From Sutterella massiliensis (GTDB lineage: Bacteria > Pseudomonadota > Gammaproteobacteria > Burkholderiales > Burkholderiaceae_F): DNA of 64,000 nt. Both the position numbers and the translations under genes were made by a program. The notes beneath the pieces are model-generated. The model was not told the DNA's origin, did not search any database, and worked only from the letters and a program-made list of their open reading frames with translations. This document shows positions 53,375-61,193 of this stretch, one piece after another (the stretch's first letter is position 1; each line of letters opens with the position of its first letter). The stretch spans positions 1 to 64,000 of the forward strand of contig NZ_JACJJC010000007.1 of the NCBI RefSeq assembly GCF_016899755.1, written 5' to 3'.

Positions 53375-54373
53375 TCAGACTCCGCCGTGAGAGGGTTGAT
53401 TGGCTTCGGTAGGAGCGCCGGCATTGTCGACGCGAGCGGACGTCACTTCAAGAAACACGTCTTCGAGACTCGGCTGCCCGACCGTCAGGTTTTCGATGTC
53501 CACCCCCGCCCGCGCGAATGCGGCAAGCTTTTCCCCCGCATCGCGCGCGTCGGCAAGACGCAGTACGATGTCGGCGCCGTGTCGGCGCATGAGGTCGGCC
53601 TCAAGCGCCTTGGGTAGCTCCCCGCGCAAGATGCGGCACTTCATCGCGCGTCCCTCAAAGCGCGAGAGGAGCGCCTCGGTGCGGTCGAGCGCCGCCAAAC
53701 GACCTCGGTTCATGATCGCGACGCGGCTGCAGAGCGCCTGCGCCTCCTCAAGGTGGTGCGTCGTCAGAATGATCGTGCGGCCTTCGCTGTGAAGCCGTCC
53801 GATAAAGGCCCAGAGGTTTTCGCGCAGCTCCACGTCGACCCCAGCCGTCGGCTCGTCGAGGACGATGAGTCGGGGCTTGTGCACAAGCGCCTGCGCGACG
53901 AGAACGCGCCGCTTCATGCCGCCCGAGAGCGCACGCATGGAGGCGTCCGCCTTTTCGGTGAGCCCCAGGTGAAAGAGAATTTCGTCGATCCAGTCGTCGT
54001 TGCCGCGTACGCCCCAGTAGCCCGACTGAAAGCGCAGCGTCTCTCGCACCGTGAGAAACGGATCGAACGTGATCTCCTGCGGCACAATCCCGACATGACG
54101 GGCCGCGCGGCGCCGCTCTTTGGCGCAATCGATGCCGAAGACGCGAATCGTGCCTTCGGTCGGCCGAACAAGACCGCCCAGCGCGGAAATGAGCGTCGTT
54201 TTCCCGGCGCCGTTCGGACCGAGGAGTCCGAAGAATTCGCCCTCTTCAACCTCGAGCGAAAGTCCTTCGAGCGCCACCGTGCCCGAGGCATAGACCTTTC
54301 TCAAATCCGATACCGAAAGCGCGGCGGGCTTTGCCGTCGCGTCGGACGTCTCTATTTCGTTCACGAAATTCAC
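53375..54373 (-). CDS. ABC transporter ATPase (YadG-like)
   Basis: 332 residues from GTG 54373, preceded by GGAGAG at a good distance. Walker A GPNGAGKTT, signature LSGGMKRR, Walker B LIVLDEPTAGVD and H-loop TTHHLEEA. A C-terminal extension of about 90 residues, with the PSLEDVFLEVT end typical of ABC-2 exporter ATPases. It starts 161 bases after tonB on the same strand and may be read from the same transcript; a functional link to haem uptake is not shown. Confidence 0.86.
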   Translation of the reverse strand: MNFVNEIETSDATAKPAALSVSDLRKVYASGTVALEGLSLEVEEGEFFGLLGPNGAGKTTLISALGGLVRPTEGTIRVFGIDCAKERRRAARHVGIVPQEITFDPFLTVRETLRFQSGYWGVRGNDDWIDEILFHLGLTEKADASMRALSGGMKRRVLVAQALVHKPRLIVLDEPTAGVDVELRENLWAFIGRLHSEGRTIILTTHHLEEAQALCSRVAIMNRGRLAALDRTEALLSRFEGRAMKCRILRGELPKALEADLMRRHGADIVLRLADARDAGEKLAAFARAGVDIENLTVGQPSLEDVFLEVTSARVDNAGAPTEANQPSHGGV

Positions 54374-54534
54374 GAGAGCAAACTCTCCGTAGGTTTGGAC
54401 GGGCTGCGGGCGCAAAGGGCTGCACGCGAGCACCCGGTGCCGGACCGCGTTCGGGCGATCCGGCGAGAAACTTTTTGCGGTCGACCGCGCGACGATTCTA
54501 ATCGCGGCGTTCCCGCCGCGAAGCGCGCCGCGCC

Positions 54535-55593
54535 TTATCGCGACGTGAGTAAGAACCGTACGGGCACTTCAAGGCGCACGGCGCGCTTGAGTTTCGTTGC
54601 CACGCCGAGAAGCGGTTTGGCCGCGGCCTTGGCCGCACGATTCAAAAGCGACGACGCGCTCTTTTGAAGCACCTCGACCTCGGTGACGAGCCCCTGTGCG
54701 TTCACGTGAACGCCCAAGAGCACCGTCCCCGTCTGATTCGTCTGCCGCGCGCGGCGCGGATAGCGCTTGTTGGCTTCGATGATCGACATGATCTCGGCGA
54801 GCGCTCGGGTTTCGTCCGTTGCGTCGCCAGCTCTGCCGCTTCCGGCAAAGCCGCCCGGTACGCCCGAAACCGAGCCGCTTGCCCCGGCACCGCCCTCAGC
54901 AGACTCAGCCGAACCGCTCGCGGCAGCGCCGGCCGCAGCTGCGCTCGATCCCGCATCGTCCTTCGGCGCGATCGATGCTTTCGGCTCCTGCGGCGCAGCG
55001 GCCGTTTTCTCGACCTTGGGCGTTTGCCGCACCTTTTTCACCACGGGTTTCGGCGCAGGCTTCGGGAGCGGCTTTGCCTTTTCCGGTTCGGGCTTGGGCT
55101 CAAGTTTCGGCGCCGGCTGCGGCAGTGGAACGGGAACAGGCTCAGGCATGGCCTCCGGTTGGGATTCCGTTTTTGGAGAAGACTCCGGCACGGTTTCGGG
55201 CGGCACCTCCTCCTGGGGCTTAGGCTCCGAAAGCGGCTTTTCTTCGGGTTCGGGCGGCGGTTCGGGTTGGACAATCGGTTTCGGCTCGGGCCGAGCTTCA
55301 ATCGAAAAGTCGCTCTCTTCGACCGTGTGCTCGAAAAGCTGCTCCGTACGCGGCACGGGGGCTGGCGTCAGGGGCGCCTCTCGAATTTCCATTTGAAGGG
55401 TCTCGATCGCGCCGCCCGCGGGCGCTGCCGCCAACGCCGGGAGCGCAGGCACTGCAACGGCTTCGCTCGCCGCGTCAAACGTCATCAGTGCAGCCACTGC
55501 GAGCGCGGTGGCGCAGACGGTCGCGCGGGCAAACCGCGTTGCGCGCTCGGCTTCGGTGGGCACGGCCTTCTTTCTTCTTTTCACCTTTGTCAC
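54535..55593 (-). CDS. tonB: TonB energy-transducing protein
   Basis: 352 residues. Basic cytoplasmic start (KVKRRKK), a membrane segment (about 24-45), then a long periplasmic spacer of Pro-Glu/Pro-Lys repeats (about 95-200), a Gly/Ser/Ala linker (about 215-260) and a TonB C-terminal domain (YPRRARQTNQTGTVLLGVHVNAQG...). It is much longer than E. coli TonB (239), mainly through the linker. It overlaps exbD by 4 bases. It probably serves the receptor of the same cluster. Confidence 0.88.
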   Translation of the reverse strand: MTKVKRRKKAVPTEAERATRFARATVCATALAVAALMTFDAASEAVAVPALPALAAAPAGGAIETLQMEIREAPLTPAPVPRTEQLFEHTVEESDFSIEARPEPKPIVQPEPPPEPEEKPLSEPKPQEEVPPETVPESSPKTESQPEAMPEPVPVPLPQPAPKLEPKPEPEKAKPLPKPAPKPVVKKVRQTPKVEKTAAAPQEPKASIAPKDDAGSSAAAAGAAASGSAESAEGGAGASGSVSGVPGGFAGSGRAGDATDETRALAEIMSIIEANKRYPRRARQTNQTGTVLLGVHVNAQGLVTEVEVLQKSASSLLNRAAKAAAKPLLGVATKLKRAVRLEVPVRFLLTSR

Positions 55594-56024
55594 GATGATG
55601 CTGCTCTTGAGGGCGAAGCCGACTCAGGGGATTCGGGGCGGCGCGTGCTGATCACGAAGCGCCCGTTGCGCTTCGTCTTCGCCAAGTCCATCACGGCGAC
55701 AAAGCGCGAGAACGGCGCCTCTTCGTCCATGTAAATGTTGAGAAGCCGCTCGGGCGCTTCGTCAAGCGCGCGGGCAATCTCCTCGATCGTCGCGGGTGCG
55801 GCGTTCAAGTAGAGCGTGCCGTCGGCCTTCACCGACACGAGCAGTTCGTTGCGCGCCTGCGACGTCTCGGCGTTCGTCGCCTCGGGGAGAATGACTTCGA
55901 GCACGGGTTTGGAAAAGCTCATCGTCAGCACGAAAAAGATGATGAGCATAAAAAGGCAGTCGATGAGCGGCGTGAGATCGATCTGCGGCTCGTCTTCAAA
56001 GCTGCCGAAGAGATTGGTGTCCAT
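55590..56024 (-). CDS. exbD: Biopolymer transport protein ExbD
   Basis: 144 residues: a short cytoplasmic start, one membrane helix with the proton-carrying aspartate (DLTPLIDCLFMLIIFFVLT) and a periplasmic domain (LPEATNAE...LLVSVKADGTLYLNA). Component of the TonB motor, encoded between exbB and tonB. Confidence 0.92.
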   Translation of the reverse strand: MDTNLFGSFEDEPQIDLTPLIDCLFMLIIFFVLTMSFSKPVLEVILPEATNAETSQARNELLVSVKADGTLYLNAAPATIEEIARALDEAPERLLNIYMDEEAPFSRFVAVMDLAKTKRNGRFVISTRRPESPESASPSRAASS

Positions 56025-56085
56025 TGGGCGTCCTTTCTCTCGAATGCGTGGGCGGTTGGGTCCTTTTCAAAGCGTCGGTGCGCGG

Positions 56086-56856
56086 TCAGAATGTCGCGTC
56101 CGCGCTGGCGTAGCCGGCGGAACGGCGGCGGTTTTCGCGCGCTTTTGCGTCGCTCGCCGCATTCGCTCGTTCGCACCCGCCCTGTGCCGCAGCTGCGTTT
56201 TGCGTGTCACGCTCGTTCTCGCAAACTCCATCGGACGCACGGCGGCGCAGCCGTCGGCAGACTTCGAGCGCACGATAGCTGTGCTCAACCGCCTCAATGT
56301 GGAAACCTCGGAACTTGAGCATCAGGTAGTAGTAGGCCATGAGGGTCGGAATCGCGACGCAAAGCCCCATGATCGTCGTGATGAGCGCCGACCAAATGCC
56401 CGAAGCGAGCACCGTGGCATTGGCGTGCGAAAAGTCCTCCATCGCCTGAAAAACCGCCACCATGCCCCAAACAGTCCCGAGAAGTCCGAGAAGCGGCGAG
56501 ATCACGGAAATGAGCTTGAGCCAGCAGAGCGCGTTGTTGACGCGCTTGAAATTGCGATGGAAGAGATAGCCCACTTCGGCGCGCACGTCGTCGGAGTGCT
56601 GCGCGTGCGTCGTCACGATTTCGTAAATGATGCGGATGAGCGGATTGGCGCGCTTCGGGTCGACGCTTCGCAGGCACCGGTCCTCACCGCGCTCGAGATC
56701 GAGAAAGTCGCGGCGGAAATTGCGCCAGACGGCCGCCATGTAAAAGAGCTGCCAGAGAATGAGGTAAAGCGAGAGGAGCGCCACAGCGACGAGCACAACG
56801 CCCGCCGGACCGATCATGGCGTAGATCTCGAAGAGATTGTCGGAAGAAAACGTCAT
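56086..56856 (-). CDS. exbB: TonB-system motor protein ExbB
   Basis: 256 residues of the MotA/TolQ/ExbB family with three membrane helices (about 15-35, 120-145, 155-180) and the motif LLGLLGTVWGMVAVF. The last ~55 residues are hydrophilic, Ala/Arg/Asn-rich and unlike the family, probably a disordered cytoplasmic tail. With ExbD it forms the proton-driven motor for TonB. Confidence 0.9.
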   Translation of the reverse strand: MTFSSDNLFEIYAMIGPAGVVLVAVALLSLYLILWQLFYMAAVWRNFRRDFLDLERGEDRCLRSVDPKRANPLIRIIYEIVTTHAQHSDDVRAEVGYLFHRNFKRVNNALCWLKLISVISPLLGLLGTVWGMVAVFQAMEDFSHANATVLASGIWSALITTIMGLCVAIPTLMAYYYLMLKFRGFHIEAVEHSYRALEVCRRLRRRASDGVCENERDTQNAAAAQGGCERANAASDAKARENRRRSAGYASADATF

Positions 56857-56885
56857 GGTGAAGCCTCTTCAGTACGCGTTGGATT

Positions 56886-57437
56886 TCAGGCAGTTTCAGT
56901 CGCGCTGCCGCTCGTGCTCCTTGCAAAGCGCTCGGCAAAGTACGCGGCTGCAGCAATGAGGTCCATGCGGTTCGGATGCGTTTCTGCAGCCGACCAGCGT
57001 TGGGCGCGCTCGGGCGTCACGGGCATCGACTGCGAAAGCTTGGGATCGATGCGGCCGCGGCAGAGGAAGGTGCCCGCGAGCACATTGCCGCGATCGTCGC
57101 CGATCAAATCGCTCGACGTGCGCATCATCCAGTCCTTCGCGCGCGGCGTGTCGGGCTCACCGCCCAGGGTGGCGAAGCAGGCAACGCGCTTCCCCGCGAG
57201 CTTCGCAGCTGCGCGCTTCATGTCGGCGGGCGCGCGGCCGCAGTCGCACCAGAACCCGAGAATGACGGGGTCGTACTGCGAAAGCGACTCGGGCATTGCC
57301 TCGGCCGCCACGAGTTCGGCCCCGGGGAGCGCATCGCGCACGGCGTAGGCAACCGTGCGGGTGTTGCCCGTTCGAGAGCTCACGACGACAAGGGGCTTTG
57401 TAGCAGCGGACTTTTCAGGCGTTTCAATGACGTTCAT
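56886..57437 (-). CDS. Flavodoxin-family protein (BilS-like)
   Basis: 183 residues from ATG 57437. FMN phosphate loop SSRTGNTRTVAYAV (about 19-32) and the 50s-loop region LGFWCDCGRAPADM, which matches the FW-x-D-x-G pattern of the BilS-like flavodoxin group. It lies between hutX and exbB. Because anaerobic HutW/ChuW-type radical SAM enzymes need a low-potential reductant and flavodoxin can supply it, I infer that this is the HutW electron donor. Confidence 0.78.
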   Translation of the reverse strand: MNVIETPEKSAATKPLVVVSSRTGNTRTVAYAVRDALPGAELVAAEAMPESLSQYDPVILGFWCDCGRAPADMKRAAAKLAGKRVACFATLGGEPDTPRAKDWMMRTSSDLIGDDRGNVLAGTFLCRGRIDPKLSQSMPVTPERAQRWSAAETHPNRMDLIAAAAYFAERFARSTSGSATETA

Positions 57438-57550
57438 GGCAAGGAACTTCCTTTTCTTCTGAGCGTGAAGGATTCGGCATCGGCGGCACGCATCAACGAT
57501 CGCAAGTACGTGCCGAAACATGCCGATACGGCAGCGGGTGAACGGGCGGC

Positions 57551-58090
57551 TTATTGCGCGGCGCCGCAGAACGTTCGACGCGCCGCCAGGAACGCTTCGC
57601 GCACCGAATCGATGATCTTGTGGTTTTCTCGGCCCGCGTAGACGGCAAAAGCCGCCTCGCCCGCCTTGTTGAAGAACTGCACGGAAAGCGACTCGCGGTT
57701 CATGAAGGGCAGGGACGCGAAGACAATCGCCTCAAGGTCGAGATAGTTGATGTGCCCGCCGATCGCGGCGTTTTTCGAGAGGATGTTGTAGTAGCCGCGC
57801 GCAGCCTTGCCGATGCTGATTTTCCCTTCGATTTCAAAAACGTTGCCGGCGTGCACGACGAAAAGCGTCGCCTTTTCCCATTGAGCGAGAGCCGCCCAGA
57901 CATCGGCAAAGCGCTCGGCGGCATCGCCTTCGACAAAGGCGACCGCCGACTCGGGCATCAGGCGCGCGGCCTCAAGCGGCGTCGTACCGAGTTTCCGGGC
58001 GGCAATACCGAAGGTGACCGGATAGGGCGCCTTCAGGATTTCTTCGATCAGGGCGGTCTGTTCGGCAGTGGGCGTAAGTCGGTTCATCAT
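57551..58090 (-). CDS. hutX: Haem-utilisation carrier protein HutX
   Basis: 179 residues, the size of the HutX/HuvX/ChuX family. The C-terminal part has AAIGGHINYLDLEAIVFASLPF, NRESLSVQFFNKAGEAAFAVYAGRE and a final KIIDSVREAF helix. Family members bind haem in the cytoplasm and hand it to degradation enzymes. GGAAT precedes the ATG. HutZ, the aerobic partner in Vibrio, is not seen in the window. Confidence 0.87.
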   Translation of the reverse strand: MMNRLTPTAEQTALIEEILKAPYPVTFGIAARKLGTTPLEAARLMPESAVAFVEGDAAERFADVWAALAQWEKATLFVVHAGNVFEIEGKISIGKAARGYYNILSKNAAIGGHINYLDLEAIVFASLPFMNRESLSVQFFNKAGEAAFAVYAGRENHKIIDSVREAFLAARRTFCGAAQ

Positions 58091-58153
58091 CGATTCCTTT
58101 TGGTTTTTAGAAATTGTTTTTGATTCCGTTGAAAGTGACGGGGCTTAGCTAAA

Positions 58154-58173
58154 ACGCCGCTCTGTCACGGCGT
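58154..58173 (-). terminator. Weak terminator or attenuator between ecfA and hutX
   Basis: On the minus strand ACGCCG (58168-58173) pairs with CGGCGT (58154-58159), followed by TTTAG, directly at the ecfA stop codon. Six base pairs only, so partial read-through into hutX is expected. Confidence 0.4.
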
Positions 58174-59750
58174 CAGGCACGCGTCTGCGCTCCCGCACCT
58201 CTGAAGGCCTCGGCAAGCAGGGCGTCGCTTTCTCGGCCGGCCGCGCGAACGCACGCCATGTCGAGCGCGCGGTCGCAGGCGTCAAGGAGCTCGAGGTCGT
58301 GCGTGATGAGAAAGACCGCGCGGCCCCGCTCGCCCTTTCGGGCTTCGGCTTTGAGGAGCGCCGAAATGGCGGCCATGTTGGCGCCGTCCAGGCCCGAGGT
58401 CGGCTCGTCAAGGATGAGAACGGCGGGATCCTTGACGAGCGCGCAGGCGATCACGAGGCGCTGCTTCTCGCCGCCCGAAAGACTCTGCGGATGACGCTGC
58501 GCGAGGTGCGAGAGGCGCAGTGCCGAGAGAAGCGCATCAATGCGCGCTTCGTCGTCGGCAGTGAGCGCCGCCCTGCGTAGTCCTGCGAAAAGGCCGAAGC
58601 GCTTCGAGCGGCCGGCCGCCGCCTTCATGCCGATAGCCGCCCGCATGGCAAATTCGACCTCTTCGCGTACGGTGCGCATCTGCAGTTGATGGTCGGCGTT
58701 CTGAAGTACGAGTCCGGCCGAAGGCATTAGCCCATCGCGACCGAGCGACTCGCCGTCGAGCGAAAAGTCGCCTTCGGCCGACTCGAGGCCCGTGAGAATG
58801 CGTGCGAGCGTCGTCTTGCCGGTGCCGTTGTCGCCGATAAGAGCGGTAATCCCGGCAGGCACTTCGAAAGAGACGGCCGAAAAAAGCGGCGCCTTCCCCG
58901 GATAGGCAAAGCGAAGGTTCTTGACGCCCAAGCGCGCAGGCGTCTCCACTCTCGAGAGCTCGGCGCCCAAGGGCGCAACGGGCACGCGCGGCAGACGCGT
59001 TCTCGGATCAGCAAGTGCTGCGCGCCGCAGCCCGAACTCGGCGCGCAGCGCCTCGTCTTCGAGCATCGAAAACGGACCGCGCCGGCAAATTTCACCCGCA
59101 CGCATCACGAGCACTTCGTCGGCCAAGTCTTTGAGCCAATAAAGGCGGTGGTCGACGATGAGAATCGCCGCACCCGCAGCCTTGAGTTCGCCCAAGAGCC
59201 GCGCGAGCGCCTCGGTCGCTTCCGGGTCGAGATTGGCGGTCGGCTCGTCCAGGATGAGCGCCTTGGGACCGAGCGCGAGAATGCCCGCGAGCCCCACCTT
59301 TTGCTTTTGCCCTTCGGAGAGCGCATGAATGTCGCGCCCGAGGAGCGCCGTGATCCCCATGCGGCGGGCGGCGTCCGCCACGCGCGCTTCGATCGCAGCA
59401 GGCGCGAACCCGCGGCTTTTGAGCGCAAAGGCAATCTCGTCGCCGACGTTGAGCGCAAAGAACTGTGCTTCAGGATCCTGAAAGAGCGTTCCGATGTGCT
59501 CGGCAAGCGAAGCGACGGGCGTCGCTGCCGCATCGAGCCCGTTCACCGAAACTTCACCCGAGAGGCTGCCGCCGAGAATCTGCGGCGCGAGCCCGTTCAC
59601 AAGCCGCATGATCGTCGTCTTCCCGCAGCCCGAGGCCCCGGTGACCAGTTTGATTTCGCCGGGCGCCACGCTGAGGTTGAGATCCTTCACGGCGGCGTCG
59701 CTGCAGTTCGGATACGTGTAGGTGACGTGCTTGAGTTCAATTCCGGTCAT
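58173..59750 (-). CDS. ecfA: ECF transporter, fused ATPases A1-A2
   Basis: 525 residues with two CbiO/EcfA-type ATPase domains. NBD1: Walker A GASGCGKTT (38-46), signature LSEGQKQK (144-151), LILDEPTANLD. NBD2: Walker A GDNGTGKTT (306-314), signature LSGGEKQR (424-431), LILDEPTSGLD. Both have the Q-loop and the FQDPEAQFFAL / LQNADHQLQM segment that docks the EcfT coupling helices. Most ECF modules use two separate ATPases; the fused form occurs in some dedicated (group I) systems. Start 39 bases after ecfT. Confidence 0.88.
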   Translation of the reverse strand: MTGIELKHVTYTYPNCSDAAVKDLNLSVAPGEIKLVTGASGCGKTTIMRLVNGLAPQILGGSLSGEVSVNGLDAAATPVASLAEHIGTLFQDPEAQFFALNVGDEIAFALKSRGFAPAAIEARVADAARRMGITALLGRDIHALSEGQKQKVGLAGILALGPKALILDEPTANLDPEATEALARLLGELKAAGAAILIVDHRLYWLKDLADEVLVMRAGEICRRGPFSMLEDEALRAEFGLRRAALADPRTRLPRVPVAPLGAELSRVETPARLGVKNLRFAYPGKAPLFSAVSFEVPAGITALIGDNGTGKTTLARILTGLESAEGDFSLDGESLGRDGLMPSAGLVLQNADHQLQMRTVREEVEFAMRAAIGMKAAAGRSKRFGLFAGLRRAALTADDEARIDALLSALRLSHLAQRHPQSLSGGEKQRLVIACALVKDPAVLILDEPTSGLDGANMAAISALLKAEARKGERGRAVFLITHDLELLDACDRALDMACVRAAGRESDALLAEAFRGAGAQTRA

Positions 59751-59789
59751 ATCGGCCGTTTGTCCAAAGAGAATTCAATCGAAAGGCCC

Positions 59790-60578
59790 TCAGGGCATCA
59801 TCACGACGGCGCCCGCCATGAAGAGGTCGTGCAGAAACACTTCCGCAAGCGTCACGCAAAGAGTTGTCGTCACGGCGCCCGCCAAAATGCGCGCATCGAG
59901 ACTAGTGAGCGTTCTGAAAGAGGCGGGCACCGTGCGCTCGGCCGTGCCGAGCCCCTTCAATTCGGCCGCAATGCCGAGCGACTCGGACGACTTGAGCGCC
60001 CGGAAAAGCACCGGGATCAGAAGCAGACGCGCAGAAAGGAGCGGGTGCCGCGTAAGCATCTTCGGCCCCATCGGCCAGCCGCGAATGCGAAGCGTCTCCC
60101 AGACCTGCCGGATGTCGGCGGCAAAGGTCGGAATAAAGCGCAGCATGACGGCCGCGGGCAAAAACACCGCATAAGGAAGCCGCAGACGTTCGAGCGTCGA
60201 CAAAAGATCTTCGACGCGCGTCGTAAGCGCGAGCGCCATCACGACATTCATCATCGAAGCGCCGCGCAGGAACGGAATAACGAGCGCCTTTACGGAAAAA
60301 CCGCTCAAGGCCGGCATGAACTGCGAGAGAAGCGCCGTGCAGCCGAGGGCCGCCAAGAGCATGACGGCCATAAGAGCGTAGAGACAGGCGAGAAGCGCAG
60401 GACGGCGCAAGAGGAGCACGTAGCCGAGCGTCACGACAAAGAGCACCCCCTGCGCAACGACGCCGCCCGTGCAAACCGCGAGCACGGCTGTGAGTGCGGT
60501 GATGCCGAGTTTGGTTCTCGCGTCGAGACGACGAAGCACGCTCGATTCGTGAGCGCCTTTAGCGAACAAAGCCCGCAT
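59790..60578 (-). CDS. ecfT: ECF transporter transmembrane component EcfT
   Basis: 262 residues of the CbiQ/EcfT family: an N-terminal RLDARTKL motif, about five membrane helices and the two coupling motifs of the Ala-Arg-Gly type (TLRIRGWP and AELKGLG), which contact the ATPases. The start overlaps the S-component gene by 20 bases, indicating coupled translation. Confidence 0.88.
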   Translation of the reverse strand: MRALFAKGAHESSVLRRLDARTKLGITALTAVLAVCTGGVVAQGVLFVVTLGYVLLLRRPALLACLYALMAVMLLAALGCTALLSQFMPALSGFSVKALVIPFLRGASMMNVVMALALTTRVEDLLSTLERLRLPYAVFLPAAVMLRFIPTFAADIRQVWETLRIRGWPMGPKMLTRHPLLSARLLLIPVLFRALKSSESLGIAAELKGLGTAERTVPASFRTLTSLDARILAGAVTTTLCVTLAEVFLHDLFMAGAVVMMP

Positions 60579-61134
60579 GCTTGAGTTCTCCTACGGTTTT
60601 CCAGCCGAACCAAAGCCCCATGACGGAACCGACGTAGCCGAGAGCGACGATCGGCACCACCATGGTCATGAGCGCGGGGCTCTCGCGCATGAAGAGATAC
60701 GACACCCCGAGGCTCAAGCCCTTGCTCGCGAGGTCATAGACGCCTGCGGCAAGCCAAGGCGCCCAAAGTACGGCGCGCGGCGTCGTGCGCGCGAGTCCCC
60801 AGGCGGCCGCCTCACCCAAAAGTGCACCGGCGAGCGCCGCGGGCAGAAGCGCCATGCTGCCGCCGAGAAGGAGCACGCTGATGAGCATGCTCACGACGGT
60901 AAAGAGCAGCAGCGTCCCGGCCTTGGGAACCTTTGTGAGAAGCACGACAAGGAGCGTTGTAAAAACGAGGTTTTTCGCCACGAGCGAAACGGGATTCATC
61001 CCGCCGCCCGCCAGCGCGATGAGAAGGCTCGAGAGCTTGGCCGCGGCGGCGAAGACGCCCACCATGACGAGTTCGCGCGGCGCCCAGTAGCGCTCGATGC
61101 TGCCAGTGCATGCTGCGGTTCTTTGAGTCTTCAT
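60559..61134 (-). CDS. ECF transporter substrate-binding (S) component, MptD/Trep_Strep-like
   Basis: 191 residues from ATG 61134, with GGGAG 9 bases upstream. Six hydrophobic helices; the first contains the small-residue stretch GVFAAAAKLSSLLIALAGGG used for docking on EcfT. The general look is of the MptD/Trep_Strep S-component group, whose ligands are unproven. Placement between a TonB-dependent receptor and ecfT-ecfA inside a HutW/HutX cluster suggests haem or a related tetrapyrrole (inference). Confidence 0.75.
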   Translation of the reverse strand: MKTQRTAACTGSIERYWAPRELVMVGVFAAAAKLSSLLIALAGGGMNPVSLVAKNLVFTTLLVVLLTKVPKAGTLLLFTVVSMLISVLLLGGSMALLPAALAGALLGEAAAWGLARTTPRAVLWAPWLAAGVYDLASKGLSLGVSYLFMRESPALMTMVVPIVALGYVGSVMGLWFGWKTVGELKHAGFVR

Positions 61135-61193
61135 GTCGTTGCTCTCCCGCGGACGGCGCGAAAGCGGGTTTGGTTGCTCGAGATTCGAAGGCT

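Noticed and set aside
54503..54520. CGCGGCG/CGCCGCG hairpin after tonB as terminator
   Set aside because: A 7-bp stem with no T run on the minus strand; too weak to claim that the YadGH-like pair is a separate transcription unit.
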